64,000 nucleotides of DNA from Escherichia coli DSM 30083 = JCM 1649 = ATCC 11775 (GTDB taxonomy: Bacteria; Pseudomonadota; Gammaproteobacteria; Enterobacterales; Enterobacteriaceae), in contig NZ_CP033092.2 in the NCBI RefSeq assembly GCF_003697165.2, forward strand, positions 2,542,001 through 2,606,000, in the 5' to 3' direction. The position numbers were made by a program, and so were the translations under genes. Positions 18,601 through 26,369 of the stretch are shown in pieces. A model generated the notes under the pieces. The model saw only the letters and a list, made by a program, of their open reading frames with translations. It searched no databases and was not told the DNA's origin. Position 1 is the first letter of the stretch, and each line of letters starts with the position of its first letter.

Positions 18601-19551
18601 ATGGCGTAAGTTCAGCTTGTTCAGCGCATCGGCGGTATCGCGAATTTCTCGCTCGCCGCTCATAAAAATCAGAATGTCGCCAGGGCTTTCCTGGCTCAGT
18701 TCATCTACGGCATCGAAAATCGCCTGCAACTGGTCGCGCTCGGTGTCATCAGCTTCTTCAACAATCGGGCGATAGCGCACTTCCACCGGATAGGTCCGAC
18801 CGGAGACTTCGATAATCGGCGCATTATTAAAGTGGCGCGAAAAGCGTTCCGGGTCGATAGTCGCGGAAGTGATAATAATTTTTAGGTCAGGACGCCGCGG
18901 CAGCAACTCTTTCAAATAGCCGAGGAGAAAATCGATATTCAGGCTGCGTTCGTGCGCTTCGTCAATAATGATGGTGTCGTACTGCATCAGCAGGCGGTCT
19001 TGCTGGATCTCTGCCAGCAAGATACCGTCGGTCATCAGCTTGACCATCGTGTTATCACTGACGTGATCGCTGAAACGCACTTTGTAACCGATGCAACCGC
19101 CCGGCTCCGTTTTTAGCTCTTCCGCAATACGGTTCGCCACCGTTCGCGCCGCCAGCCGACGCGGCTGGGTATGGCCGATCAGCCCTTTAATCCCGCGACC
19201 CAGCTCCATACAGATTTTCGGTAGCTGAGTCGTTTTACCGGAACCCGTTTCCCCGGCGACGATCACCACCTGGTGGTCACGAATCGCTTCGAGAATGTCC
19301 TGTTTTTTCTGACTAACCGGCAAATTGTCCGGGTAAGTAATCTCCGGTCGTGCCGCTTCACGCAGCAGGACTTTCCCTGCCGCATGGTCAATCTCTTTCG
19401 CCATCTCCTGGAAAATGGCCTGTTGTGCATCAGGATTTTTAACCTTCTTCACGCCGTGCAGACGGCGAGAAAAACGCAGTCTGTCACGCAGCATCAGCGA
19501 ATCCAGCCGCTGCTGCAAGGCAGTAAAGGTCAATTTTTGTTGTTCTGTCAT
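15649..19551 (-). CDS. hrpA: HrpA, ATP-dependent DEAH-box RNA helicase
   Basis: 1300 residues, the full length of the family. Walker A GETGSGKTTQ is near residue 97, the DEAH box (IIIDEAHERS) near 197, motif III SAT soon after, and motif VI QRKGRCGR near 390. Helicase-associated/OB domains and a long C-terminal DUF3418 region follow. HrpA resolves stalled or collided ribosomes by pulling on mRNA and was first known for processing daa fimbrial mRNA. Cytosolic. Divergent from azoR with 200 bp between. Confidence 0.96.
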   Translation of the reverse strand: MTEQQKLTFTALQQRLDSLMLRDRLRFSRRLHGVKKVKNPDAQQAIFQEMAKEIDHAAGKVLLREAARPEITYPDNLPVSQKKQDILEAIRDHQVVIVAGETGSGKTTQLPKICMELGRGIKGLIGHTQPRRLAARTVANRIAEELKTEPGGCIGYKVRFSDHVSDNTMVKLMTDGILLAEIQQDRLLMQYDTIIIDEAHERSLNIDFLLGYLKELLPRRPDLKIIITSATIDPERFSRHFNNAPIIEVSGRTYPVEVRYRPIVEEADDTERDQLQAIFDAVDELSQESPGDILIFMSGEREIRDTADALNKLNLRHTEILPLYARLSNSEQNRVFQSHSGRRIVLATNVAETSLTVPGIKYVIDPGTARISRYSYRTKVQRLPIEPISQASANQRKGRCGRVSEGICIRLYSEDDFLSRPEFTDPEILRTNLASVILQMTALGLGDIAAFPFVEAPDKRNIQDGVRLLEELGAITTDEQASAYKLTPLGRQLSQLPVDPRLARMVLEAQKHGCVREAMIITSALSIQDPRERPMDKQQASDEKHRRFHDKESDFLAFVNLWNYLGEQQKALSSNAFRRLCRTDYLNYLRVREWQDIYTQLRQVVKELGIPVNSEPADYREIHIALLTGLLSHIGMKDADKQEYTGARNARFSIFPGSGLFKKPPKWVMVAELVETSRLWGRIAARIDPEWVEPVAQHLIKRTYSEPHWERAQGAVMATEKVTVYGLPIVAARKVNYSQIDPALCRELFIRHALVEGDWQTRHAFFRENLKLRAEVEELEHKTRRRDILVDDETLFEFYDQRISHDVISARHFDSWWKKVSRETPDLLNFEKSMLIKEGAEKISKLDYPNFWHQGNLKLRLSYQFEPGADADGVTVHIPLPLLNQVEESGFEWQIPGLRRELIIALIKSLPKPVRRNFVPAPNFAEAFLGRVTPLELPLLDSLERELRRMTGVTVDREDWHWDQVPDHLKITFRVVDDKNKKLKEGRSLQDLKDALKGKVQETLSAVADDGIEQSGLHIWSFGQLPESYEQKRGNYKVKAWPALVDERDSVAIKLFDNPLEQKQAMWSGLRRLLLLNIPSPIKYLHEKLPNKAKLGLYFNPYGKVLELIDDCISCGVDKLIDANGGPVWTEEGFAALHEKVRAELNDTVVDIAKQVEQILTAVFNINKRLKGRVDMTMALGLSDIKAQMGGLVYRGFVTGNGFKRLGDTLRYLQAIEKRLEKLAIDPHRDRAQMLKVENVQQAWQQWINKLPPARREDEDVKEVRWMIEELRVSYFAQQLGTPYPISDKRILQAMEQISG

Positions 19552-19751
19552 AACGTTAGTGGGCAGTAGTCTGCCTGATTAATTTTCTTTTAAATGATAG
19601 ATATAGAGTACCACATCGCGGCTTTCTATGCGTTGTTCAATAAATTCGAACATAGGCTTCGATTTATTGCGCTATCTCTGTGGCAGGATTGTGAATAAAG
19701 TGTCAACAAGCAACGGGGCATTGCCCATTCAAATATCTATAAGGAAACACC

Positions 19752-20357
19752 ATGAGCAAGGTATTAGTTCTTAAATCCAGCATCCTGGCAGGGTACTCTC
19801 AGTCTAATCAGTTGTCCGATTATTTTGTTGAACAATGGCGCGAAAAGCACTCCGCTGATGAAATCACCGTGCGTGACCTGGCTGCAAATCCGATTCCGGT
19901 CCTGGATGGCGAACTGGTTGGTGCACTGCGTCCGAGCGATGCGCCGCTGACTCCGCGTCAGCAGGAAGCTCTGGCGCTTTCCGATGAGCTGATTGCCGAG
20001 CTGAAAGCCCACGACGTTATCGTTATTGCGGCACCGATGTATAACTTCAATATCTCGACCCAGTTGAAAAACTATTTTGACCTGGTTGCACGTGCAGGCG
20101 TTACTTTCCGCTATACCGAGAACGGTCCGGAAGGCCTGGTCACCGGTAAAAAAGCCATCGTTATCACCAGCCGCGGTGGGATCCATAAAGATGGCCCAAC
20201 GGATCTGGTGACGCCGTATCTGTCCACATTCCTGGGCTTTATCGGCATTACCGATGTGAAATTTGTCTTCGCCGAAGGGATCGCGTACGGCCCGGAAATG
20301 GCAGCGAAAGCGCAGTCTGACGCGAAAGCAGCCATCGACAGTATTGTTGCTGCATAA
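19752..20357 (+). CDS. azoR: AzoR, FMN-dependent NADH azoreductase
   Basis: 201 residues. Flavodoxin-like quinone reductase fold: the phosphate-binding SSILAGYSQSNQL loop at residues 9-21, the isoalloxazine segment APMYNFNISTQLKNYFD at about 93-109 and the TSRGG turn near 139. AzoR reduces azo dyes and, more relevantly, quinones by two electrons, protecting against thiol stress. Homodimer, cytosolic. Own promoter (ATAAGGAAAC leader). An inverted repeat at 20372-20401 separates it from convergent ynbD. Confidence 0.95.
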   Translation: MSKVLVLKSSILAGYSQSNQLSDYFVEQWREKHSADEITVRDLAANPIPVLDGELVGALRPSDAPLTPRQQEALALSDELIAELKAHDVIVIAAPMYNFNISTQLKNYFDLVARAGVTFRYTENGPEGLVTGKKAIVITSRGGIHKDGPTDLVTPYLSTFLGFIGITDVKFVFAEGIAYGPEMAAKAQSDAKAAIDSIVAA

Positions 20358-20371
20358 CCGGACACGATCTT

Positions 20372-20401
20372 GATGTGGACTGTAGATATTCAGTCCACAT
20401 C
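20372..20401. terminator. Hairpin between convergent azoR and ynbD
   Basis: GATGTGGACT and AGTCCACATC form a perfect 10-bp stem with a 10-nt loop between the azoR and ynbD stops. It has no strong T tract in either direction, so it may be a weak bidirectional terminator or an mRNA 3'-end stabiliser. Confidence 0.5.
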
Positions 20402-20410
20402 TCAATCCGC

Positions 20411-21727
20411 TTACCTGTTTTCCCATAATTTCAGCATCGCTTTGTGCTCTTCCTTAAGCACAATCCGCGAGCGTCTGGCTCGAATATAACTAATCGCTTC
20501 ATCAACGGTTTTACAATGTCCGTAACATAACAGCCATGCCGCCACCACCAGCGCACTGCGCGATAATCCCAACGCGCAATGGACCAGAACGCTGCCTTGC
20601 TCTTCGCGTAATGTTTCCAGCATCGCCACGGCCTGTCGGAGCTCCCCCTCTTCCGGAACCACCCGATCCAACATCGGTACACAAAAATAGAGTCGATCTT
20701 TTGTCGCTCGTCCGCGAGGGAATTCAAAGGTGACGTCCAGAACCGCATTCTGTGCCGGAATATGTCGTGGAAACGCCCCTAAATAAACACCAGCAGTAAT
20801 TTTGCTCACCGGCTCCAGGCGAAGACAAAACCAACGCATAGACAGCCACATCCCGATACGCCAGGGCAATGTCAGCCAGTAAACGGCGGGCGGGAGTTTC
20901 CCCTGACTATCTTTCCCTGTTGTTATCGCGCCAAGCCCACCGTACCCACGGCCAATGATGAATAGCGATAATACTGGCCAACATAACCAGACTGACCACC
21001 ATAACTGAAGCATTATCATTAGCTCCATCAACACAATGCACGAGCACGCGCCTGCGACATATGGCAGTGCTATTTTGATTCGACGTTGATCAGGTTTCTG
21101 ATAATTCCAACGACGGTCGACGGGCACCATCCAGTCAATTAACATACCTACCGCCAGCCCCGTGATGACATCAATAAAATGATGCTGCCAGGTCGTCAGC
21201 GTCGAAATGGCGATGAGTAAAAACCATCCGCCGCAGACTTTACGCCACCTCACAGCCAGATGCTGACGAAAGTGACGCCAAAGTAGCCAGCAGAGAATAA
21301 TATGCAGCGAAGGAGACTGGTTATAAGGCAGATCAAACAGTTCAAGTTGCGAAAATAGCCATCCTGTCACCCCACTCACTTCAGGACGGATAAAACTAAA
21401 CTTCAGCGGATAGAGAAAAAAACCGCAGCAGGCCATTACCGTTGCCAGAATAAGCCGGTGAACCAGTCGGCGCTGTTCGAATGTCGAGCTACAAATGAAC
21501 AGCGAAAATCCATATAAAAGATCCAGACTCCAGTAAGGAACAATAGTCCAGGGAAGAAAAGGGATCGCCGTTTCCCAACCGAATACCTGACTGGGGATAT
21601 CATGGTTGTTAAGATCCTGAGTCGCGGTGAACTGATTAAGAAATCCATATGTAAAGAAGAAAAACGGGGCCAGCAACAATAACCAGCCAGCTCCTTGTAG
21701 CAATACGTTCCGGCGTTCAGTTATCAC
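20411..21727 (-). CDS. ynbD: YnbD, PAP2-like membrane domain fused to a dual-specificity phosphatase
   Basis: I start it at the GTG ending at 21727 (VITERRNVLL), 438 residues, which overlaps the ynbC stop by 11 bp (GTGATAACTGA). The longer frame to 21802 would run deep into ynbC. The first ~280 residues are hydrophobic helices with NQSPSLH and WQHHFIDVITG, the histidine motifs of type 2 phosphatidic acid phosphatases. The C-terminus holds a Cys-phosphatase signature, VHCALGLSRSA. Probably an inner-membrane lipid-phosphate phosphatase closing the ynbABCD pathway; the substrate is unknown. Confidence 0.85.
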   Translation of the reverse strand: MITERRNVLLQGAGWLLLLAPFFFFTYGFLNQFTATQDLNNHDIPSQVFGWETAIPFLPWTIVPYWSLDLLYGFSLFICSSTFEQRRLVHRLILATVMACCGFFLYPLKFSFIRPEVSGVTGWLFSQLELFDLPYNQSPSLHIILCWLLWRHFRQHLAVRWRKVCGGWFLLIAISTLTTWQHHFIDVITGLAVGMLIDWMVPVDRRWNYQKPDQRRIKIALPYVAGACSCIVLMELMIMLQLWWSVWLCWPVLSLFIIGRGYGGLGAITTGKDSQGKLPPAVYWLTLPWRIGMWLSMRWFCLRLEPVSKITAGVYLGAFPRHIPAQNAVLDVTFEFPRGRATKDRLYFCVPMLDRVVPEEGELRQAVAMLETLREEQGSVLVHCALGLSRSALVVAAWLLCYGHCKTVDEAISYIRARRSRIVLKEEHKAMLKLWENR

Positions 21728-23474
21728 GACGCACCGCCATCGAAACCGTAAAAATGCCCCACACATCAATCCGTTGTGTGCATTTATCGAATCCGGCATC
21801 ATGCACGAGCGAATCCATCTCCCCTTGCGAACGCACGCGCATTACCCACGGTTTACCATCTTTATGACTGGTTAACACCCCGGCAATCAGCTCCAGTTGT
21901 GGGTGCCACGGCTGCCCGGTGTAGATGAGAATGCCACCCGGATCGATGGCATTGGCAAGACCTGCGAGTGAGTTTTTTACCTGCTCATTTTCGGGGAAAA
22001 GCTCATACAGGCCAGAGACAATCGCCAGCGTAGGCCGCGGAGTTAACGCGCTGAGTTCCTCCAGGTTAAACGCATCGCCCTGTTCAAAACGCACCCGCCC
22101 AGACATTCCCCGTTGAGCAATCATCTCTTGCCCCTGTGCAACATTTAACTCGCTGTAATCACGTAACAAAATATCGCTTACGGCAGGCTCGTTTGCCAGC
22201 GCATCCAGTACATAGCGCCCATGCCCTGCGGCAATGTCAACCACGCGGACGGCTAAACCTTTGGCGTGGAGATGGGCAACGGCTTGTTTAATCAGCATTT
22301 GTAAATGGGTTTTGCGCTGGCGAATACCGCGCCAGCCAACACTGTTCAGGTAGATTTTGTCGATAAAGCGCCCGAATGCGTTACTGCCTTGCGGTTGATT
22401 TTGATAGACATAATCCAGCGAACTGCCTGAATCAAAGCCGGTACTCATTCCGAGATGCAGGCCCGCAGAGTGCGCCCCGAACAGTTTCATCGCCTTTCGC
22501 ATAAAGCGATACGCCAAATCAACCGGCGATAACGGCACGGGTCCACCAGAAAGGAGCCGCCAGCGATCCGCTGATGGTCCTGTGCGGTCTTCATGCTGAT
22601 AATCAAATTTTTGCGACTTGTTAGCATATAAACGGCTGATAAAGCTTTGCATTTTTTCAAATGCCTGCGCCCTGTTCTCTTCACCCAACGTGTCGTGATA
22701 AAAGCCTGGCAGCAGATGCAGCTCTTTCAGAGGACTACGTAAACGCTGATAAAAATCAATCTGCGGTTGGCGATGCACCACATAGTCATCGCCTGATATC
22801 AGAAGTTGCGTGGGGAGCGTAATCGCCGCCGCATCGCTAACAATACGTTCAGACGTTTTATAGAGATCGAGCAAGATATTGACGGCAATCGCCCGTGTGA
22901 TCAGCGGATCATTATTGAAACTCGCCACCCGTTGCCGATCGTGGGTCAGATAACGCCCTTTCACATAGGAATTAATAAAAAACAGACCACGCAGACGATG
23001 CCATAACGCCAGCCCAGGACGTGCCAGCGGCACATACAATTTAACCTTAAAGGCCGGAGATGCCAGCACTAGTCCGCGAATAGCAGGCGCATAATCATGA
23101 ACCCATGTGGCAACCATCACTGCGCCGACGCTTTGCGCGATCACAACCACCTCTTCCAGTCCGACCTGGCTGTCGCTGGCAGCAAAACGGACAAATTCAT
23201 CAACATCCTGCACTGAACGCGCAAGAGACGGACTATAACCACGCGGCCCCGAAGTTTGTCCATGCCCTCGGGCATCCCATGCATAAAAAGCAGTATCTGG
23301 CATCGCCAGTTCATCAACGATATGTTGTAGACGACCAGAATGTTCATGACCGCGATGAAATAAGACGATGACCTTTTTCGCCCCTGGCAGTAAAGTGGGC
23401 CAGTGCCGATAAAACAACGCTGTATTATCACTGGTGGTAAAAAAATGCTCCCCAGGGATGCGTGAATTTTCCAT
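21717..23474 (-). CDS. ynbC: YnbC, alpha/beta hydrolase fused to a SAM methyltransferase
   Basis: 585 residues. N-terminal half: serine hydrolase of the monoacylglycerol-lipase kind, with RGHGQT near residue 70 and the nucleophile elbow AQSVG near 113. C-terminal half: class I methyltransferase with motif I VVDIAAGHGRY near 410. No export signal, so probably cytosolic or peripheral to the membrane. The fusion of a lipase-like and a methyltransferase domain within a lipid-type operon suggests modification of a lipid head group or acyl chain, which is inference. 15 bp separate it from ynbB. Confidence 0.85.
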   Translation of the reverse strand: MENSRIPGEHFFTTSDNTALFYRHWPTLLPGAKKVIVLFHRGHEHSGRLQHIVDELAMPDTAFYAWDARGHGQTSGPRGYSPSLARSVQDVDEFVRFAASDSQVGLEEVVVIAQSVGAVMVATWVHDYAPAIRGLVLASPAFKVKLYVPLARPGLALWHRLRGLFFINSYVKGRYLTHDRQRVASFNNDPLITRAIAVNILLDLYKTSERIVSDAAAITLPTQLLISGDDYVVHRQPQIDFYQRLRSPLKELHLLPGFYHDTLGEENRAQAFEKMQSFISRLYANKSQKFDYQHEDRTGPSADRWRLLSGGPVPLSPVDLAYRFMRKAMKLFGAHSAGLHLGMSTGFDSGSSLDYVYQNQPQGSNAFGRFIDKIYLNSVGWRGIRQRKTHLQMLIKQAVAHLHAKGLAVRVVDIAAGHGRYVLDALANEPAVSDILLRDYSELNVAQGQEMIAQRGMSGRVRFEQGDAFNLEELSALTPRPTLAIVSGLYELFPENEQVKNSLAGLANAIDPGGILIYTGQPWHPQLELIAGVLTSHKDGKPWVMRVRSQGEMDSLVHDAGFDKCTQRIDVWGIFTVSMAVRRDN

Positions 23475-23489
23475 TTTCTCTGTTTTCCT

Positions 23490-24386
23490 TCAGTAACAGC
23501 AGTAGCGAATAAAATAAAAAAATACCGGAGCGGTGAAAATTAATGAGTCAATCCTGTCAAGGAGTCCGCCATGTCCTGGTAATAGTTTTCCGCTATCTTT
23601 AACACCAACATCTCGTTTGGTGGCTGACATCACTACATCGCCGCAAAAACCACTAATACCAATTAACAAACCCGCTAATAATACCTGTAATGTATTTAGC
23701 GGTGTCAGTAACGGTCCAATAATCAGTGACGCAATCATGGTGGTGATTACTCCTCCAACCAGACCTTCCAGCGTTTTTCCCGGGCTGACTTTGGGGACCA
23801 CTTTTCTTCTGCCGCAGAATTTTCCCCATAAATACTGTGCAATATCGTTTGACTCGGTTAACGCCAAAAGAAATAACACCAGTAACGCCCCGCCCTGGAT
23901 ATTTATGGTTGGCAACATTAATAACCAGGCGGCATGACTCAAGGTGAAAACGGTCATTATCCAGCCACAAAAAATGGCACTCACGGTATGCAGAAAACCA
24001 GAGGGGTCACCTACAAAAACTCGCCAGGTGGCTAATATCAGAAACCCAGCCAAAGGTATAAATAACAGAAACAGCTCAAAGCAATTAAAACCGATAAGCA
24101 AATAGTTAAGAGGAATAACCCAATATAACCAACGCGGAAAATGTACGGATATAAGCGTACAATATTCTTTCAATGCCAGAAAACTTATCAGCGCAAAAAA
24201 CGTCAACGTCATCCAGCGTGGACCTGAAATCACCAGTGAAAAACAAATGACGATGCCCCACCAGGTACGAATACGTAATGTTACTTCATCGCCTTTTCTC
24301 TCCGGTAACCGCCATACCAGAAAACGGTTTATCAGCGTTGCTAAAATTAACAACGCGAAGAGTATTGCCAGAGATTTTTCCAGCAT
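23490..24386 (-). CDS. ynbB: YnbB, CdsA-like phosphatidate cytidylyltransferase
   Basis: 298 residues, about eight membrane helices. The CDP-diglyceride synthetase signature is complete: SATKRDVGVKDSGKLLPGHG then GLLDR near residues 254-278, plus SPGKTLEGLVGG upstream. CdsA-family enzymes make CDP-diacylglycerol from CTP and phosphatidate, so YnbB probably supplies a CDP-activated lipid to YnbA. Its ATG shares one base with the ynbA stop (TAATG), showing translational coupling. K-12 already has CdsA, so this is a paralogue with a likely special role. Confidence 0.88.
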   Translation of the reverse strand: MLEKSLAILFALLILATLINRFLVWRLPERKGDEVTLRIRTWWGIVICFSLVISGPRWMTLTFFALISFLALKEYCTLISVHFPRWLYWVIPLNYLLIGFNCFELFLLFIPLAGFLILATWRVFVGDPSGFLHTVSAIFCGWIMTVFTLSHAAWLLMLPTINIQGGALLVLFLLALTESNDIAQYLWGKFCGRRKVVPKVSPGKTLEGLVGGVITTMIASLIIGPLLTPLNTLQVLLAGLLIGISGFCGDVVMSATKRDVGVKDSGKLLPGHGGLLDRIDSLIFTAPVFFYFIRYCCY

Positions 24387-24991
24387 TATCTTTCAGCGCT
24401 CATCAGGAGCACACTTCGACAACGATTAATCGCAGTCCAGAGAAGCAGAATTGAAGCAATGCTCCATAAAAGATTATTCCATTGCATCCATTGTGGATAA
24501 ATGGCAATGGCCAGCCCCCACAGACCAAATATTAACGCGCGATCGCTTTTGCCAAATGGACCGACATAACTACGAATACCGTTAATCGTCTGCGCGAGTA
24601 AACCGCAAAACTCGGTCAATATGGTGCAAAATAACATGAGTATTACGAGTGATGCGTTACTTTCCGGTAAAAATAAAAACGGTAAATAGAGCGCAATATC
24701 GGAAATAACATCGCCAGTTTCATTCAAAATCGCCCCCAGACGTGTTTTCTGATTGCACTCACGCGCCAACATGCCATCCAGCGCATTGAGCGTCATACGG
24801 ATAAAAAGCACGATGGGCAATAGCAAAAAGAGGATGGGTTGTGCCACCAACACCAACAGCAATCCGGTAAGAAGAGAAAGCGCCAGTGCAGCAAGAGTGA
24901 TGTGATTCGCTGTAACATGGTGCTTATAAAGCCAAAACATCGTCGGCCTTAACAGCGACTGAAAGAGCGGTTTTATCTGGTAGAGCGTCAT
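24386..24991 (-). CDS. ynbA: YnbA, CDP-alcohol phosphatidyltransferase-like membrane protein
   Basis: 201 residues, about six membrane helices. It carries the CDP-alcohol phosphatidyltransferase motif as N-x2-DG-x2-AR-x8-G-x3-N-x3-D (residues about 68-92). The family consensus has Asp at the first and the G-x3 positions; here both are Asn. Family members transfer a phosphatidyl group from CDP-diacylglycerol to an alcohol acceptor. With two metal-binding Asp replaced, activity or acceptor may differ. First gene of ynbABCD; its promoter should lie in 24992-25124. Confidence 0.85.
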   Translation of the reverse strand: MTLYQIKPLFQSLLRPTMFWLYKHHVTANHITLAALALSLLTGLLLVLVAQPILFLLLPIVLFIRMTLNALDGMLARECNQKTRLGAILNETGDVISDIALYLPFLFLPESNASLVILMLFCTILTEFCGLLAQTINGIRSYVGPFGKSDRALIFGLWGLAIAIYPQWMQWNNLLWSIASILLLWTAINRCRSVLLMSAER

Positions 24992-25124
24992 TTATCATTC
25001 CGTGATATTCAGTTTGCTCTATGGTGCATCAATTCCGACGGCGGAGATATCACAACGCGCAGCATCAACGTAAATTCGGAATATATCAAGATGTGGTGGA
25101 TGAATGCCCTACACATCTGTTTGA

Positions 25125-25226
25125 TTACCGTCTGGATATCAGTGAGATACCATCTATCACTGTACGAATCAATGAATCCATCGCCTTTTCACTGATTATC
25201 CAGCCGCAAATCCTGGCCTTAAACAT
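25125..25226 (-). CDS. 33-residue ORF after pdxI, possible 5' remnant of ydbD
   Basis: ATG at 25226 with GGAG six bases upstream, ending TAA at 25125-25127; it begins MFKARICGWIISEKAM. It lies where K-12 has the 768-residue ydbD (between ydbC and ynbA, same direction), but only about 300 bp separate pdxI from ynbA here, so full-length ydbD is absent. This could be the shortened start of ydbD, or simply a chance ORF. I cannot confirm the relation without an alignment. No domain is recognisable. Confidence 0.35.
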   Translation of the reverse strand: MFKARICGWIISEKAMDSLIRTVIDGISLISRR

Positions 25227-25289
25227 ATGCACTCCATGCCATTAAAAAAGAAACAAAAGGGAAATGCATCTTTCCCTTTTGTATATTCG

Positions 25290-26150
25290 TTATTCTCGCG
25301 AAATACCATCCAACGTAGACAACACTTTCTCAGAAAGATGCAATTTTTCAGCAGCCATATTCTCCCGTAAATGCGCAACAGAAGATGTTCCAGGAATCAA
25401 CAAAATATTCGGTGAACGTTGTAACAGCCACGCCAGCGCCACCTGCATTGGTGTTGCACCCAGGCTCGTAGCAACATCGGAAAGCGTGGAGGATTGCAGC
25501 GGCGTAAAGCCCCCGAGCGGAAAGAATGGCACGTAGGCAATGCCATCACGAGCCAAAGCATCAATCATTGCGTCATCAGCACGGTGGGCAATGTTGTATT
25601 CGTTCTGCACGCAGACGATTTCGGCAATCTTTCGCGCCTCTGCAACCTGCGTCGGTGTGACGTTACTCAGGCCAATATGTTTTACCAGGCCTTGTTGTTG
25701 CATCTCCGCCAGCACTGTCAGGCTGGCCTCAATCGATCCTTCCGCTGGGCCATGACCATCCCCCATCATAACGCGCAGGTTAACCACATCCAGTACGTCC
25801 AGGCCGAGATTACGTAGATTATCGTGTACCGCTTTTTGCAGCTCTGCCGGAGAAAATGCGGGTAACCAGGAAGCGTCCTCTCCACGCCGCGCACCAATTT
25901 TAGTGACAATTGTCAGGTCGTCAGAGTACGGATAAAGCGCTTCGCGGATAATCTGATTGGTGACGTGCGGACCATAAAAGTCGCTGGTATCAATATGATT
26001 GACGCCCAATGCCAGCGCCTCGCGCAGCACGGTTATAGCGACGTGGCGATCTCTTGGGGGGCCAAAAACCCCAGGACCAGCCAGTTGCATCGCGCCATAA
26101 CCAAGACGGTTAACGGATTTTGTACCGAGAGTAAATGTGTTGCTGCTCAT
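25290..26150 (-). CDS. pdxI: PdxI (YdbC), pyridoxal reductase of the aldo-keto reductase family
   Basis: 286 residues, a complete aldo-keto reductase barrel. Catalytic Asp and Tyr are in NHIDTSDFYGP (about residues 52-62), Lys in IVTKIGA (about 84) and the catalytic His position in VVNLRVMMGDG. The NADPH site is near IPGTSSVAHLRENM (about 252-265). The E. coli enzyme reduces pyridoxal to pyridoxine in B6 salvage. Monocistronic, with a 219-bp gap to the ydbA 3' end that includes the ydbA terminator and a short REP-like piece (GCATCCGGC). Confidence 0.88.
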   Translation of the reverse strand: MSSNTFTLGTKSVNRLGYGAMQLAGPGVFGPPRDRHVAITVLREALALGVNHIDTSDFYGPHVTNQIIREALYPYSDDLTIVTKIGARRGEDASWLPAFSPAELQKAVHDNLRNLGLDVLDVVNLRVMMGDGHGPAEGSIEASLTVLAEMQQQGLVKHIGLSNVTPTQVAEARKIAEIVCVQNEYNIAHRADDAMIDALARDGIAYVPFFPLGGFTPLQSSTLSDVATSLGATPMQVALAWLLQRSPNILLIPGTSSVAHLRENMAAEKLHLSEKVLSTLDGISRE

Positions 26151-26315
26151 CGCACCCTGCCCTGTAATAAAACGGATTAAGAAAAATCAGTATAGAAATG
26201 AATAGAGATAAATAATGCGAGGGTGTAAACAAGATTGCGGGATGAGTTGTACTGTTGCCCTGAAAGACACGAAACCCCAGAAAGGTTAAGACACGTCAAG
26301 CACCGCATCCGGCAA

Positions 26316-26350
26316 TAAAAAAACCGCAACCTGTATCAGCGTTGCGGTTT
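26316..26350 (-). terminator. Intrinsic terminator of ydbA
   Basis: On the minus strand AACCGCAAC, a 10-nt loop and GTTGCGGTT are followed by TTTTT, 20 bp downstream of the ydbA stop. Confidence 0.85.
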
Positions 26351-26369
26351 ATGTATTACATGCTAAAAA

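Noticed and set aside
25021..25245. 75-codon plus-strand frame between ynbA and pdxI
   Set aside because: No ribosome site and no homology I recognise; it overlaps the more plausible minus-strand short ORF and the ynbA promoter.
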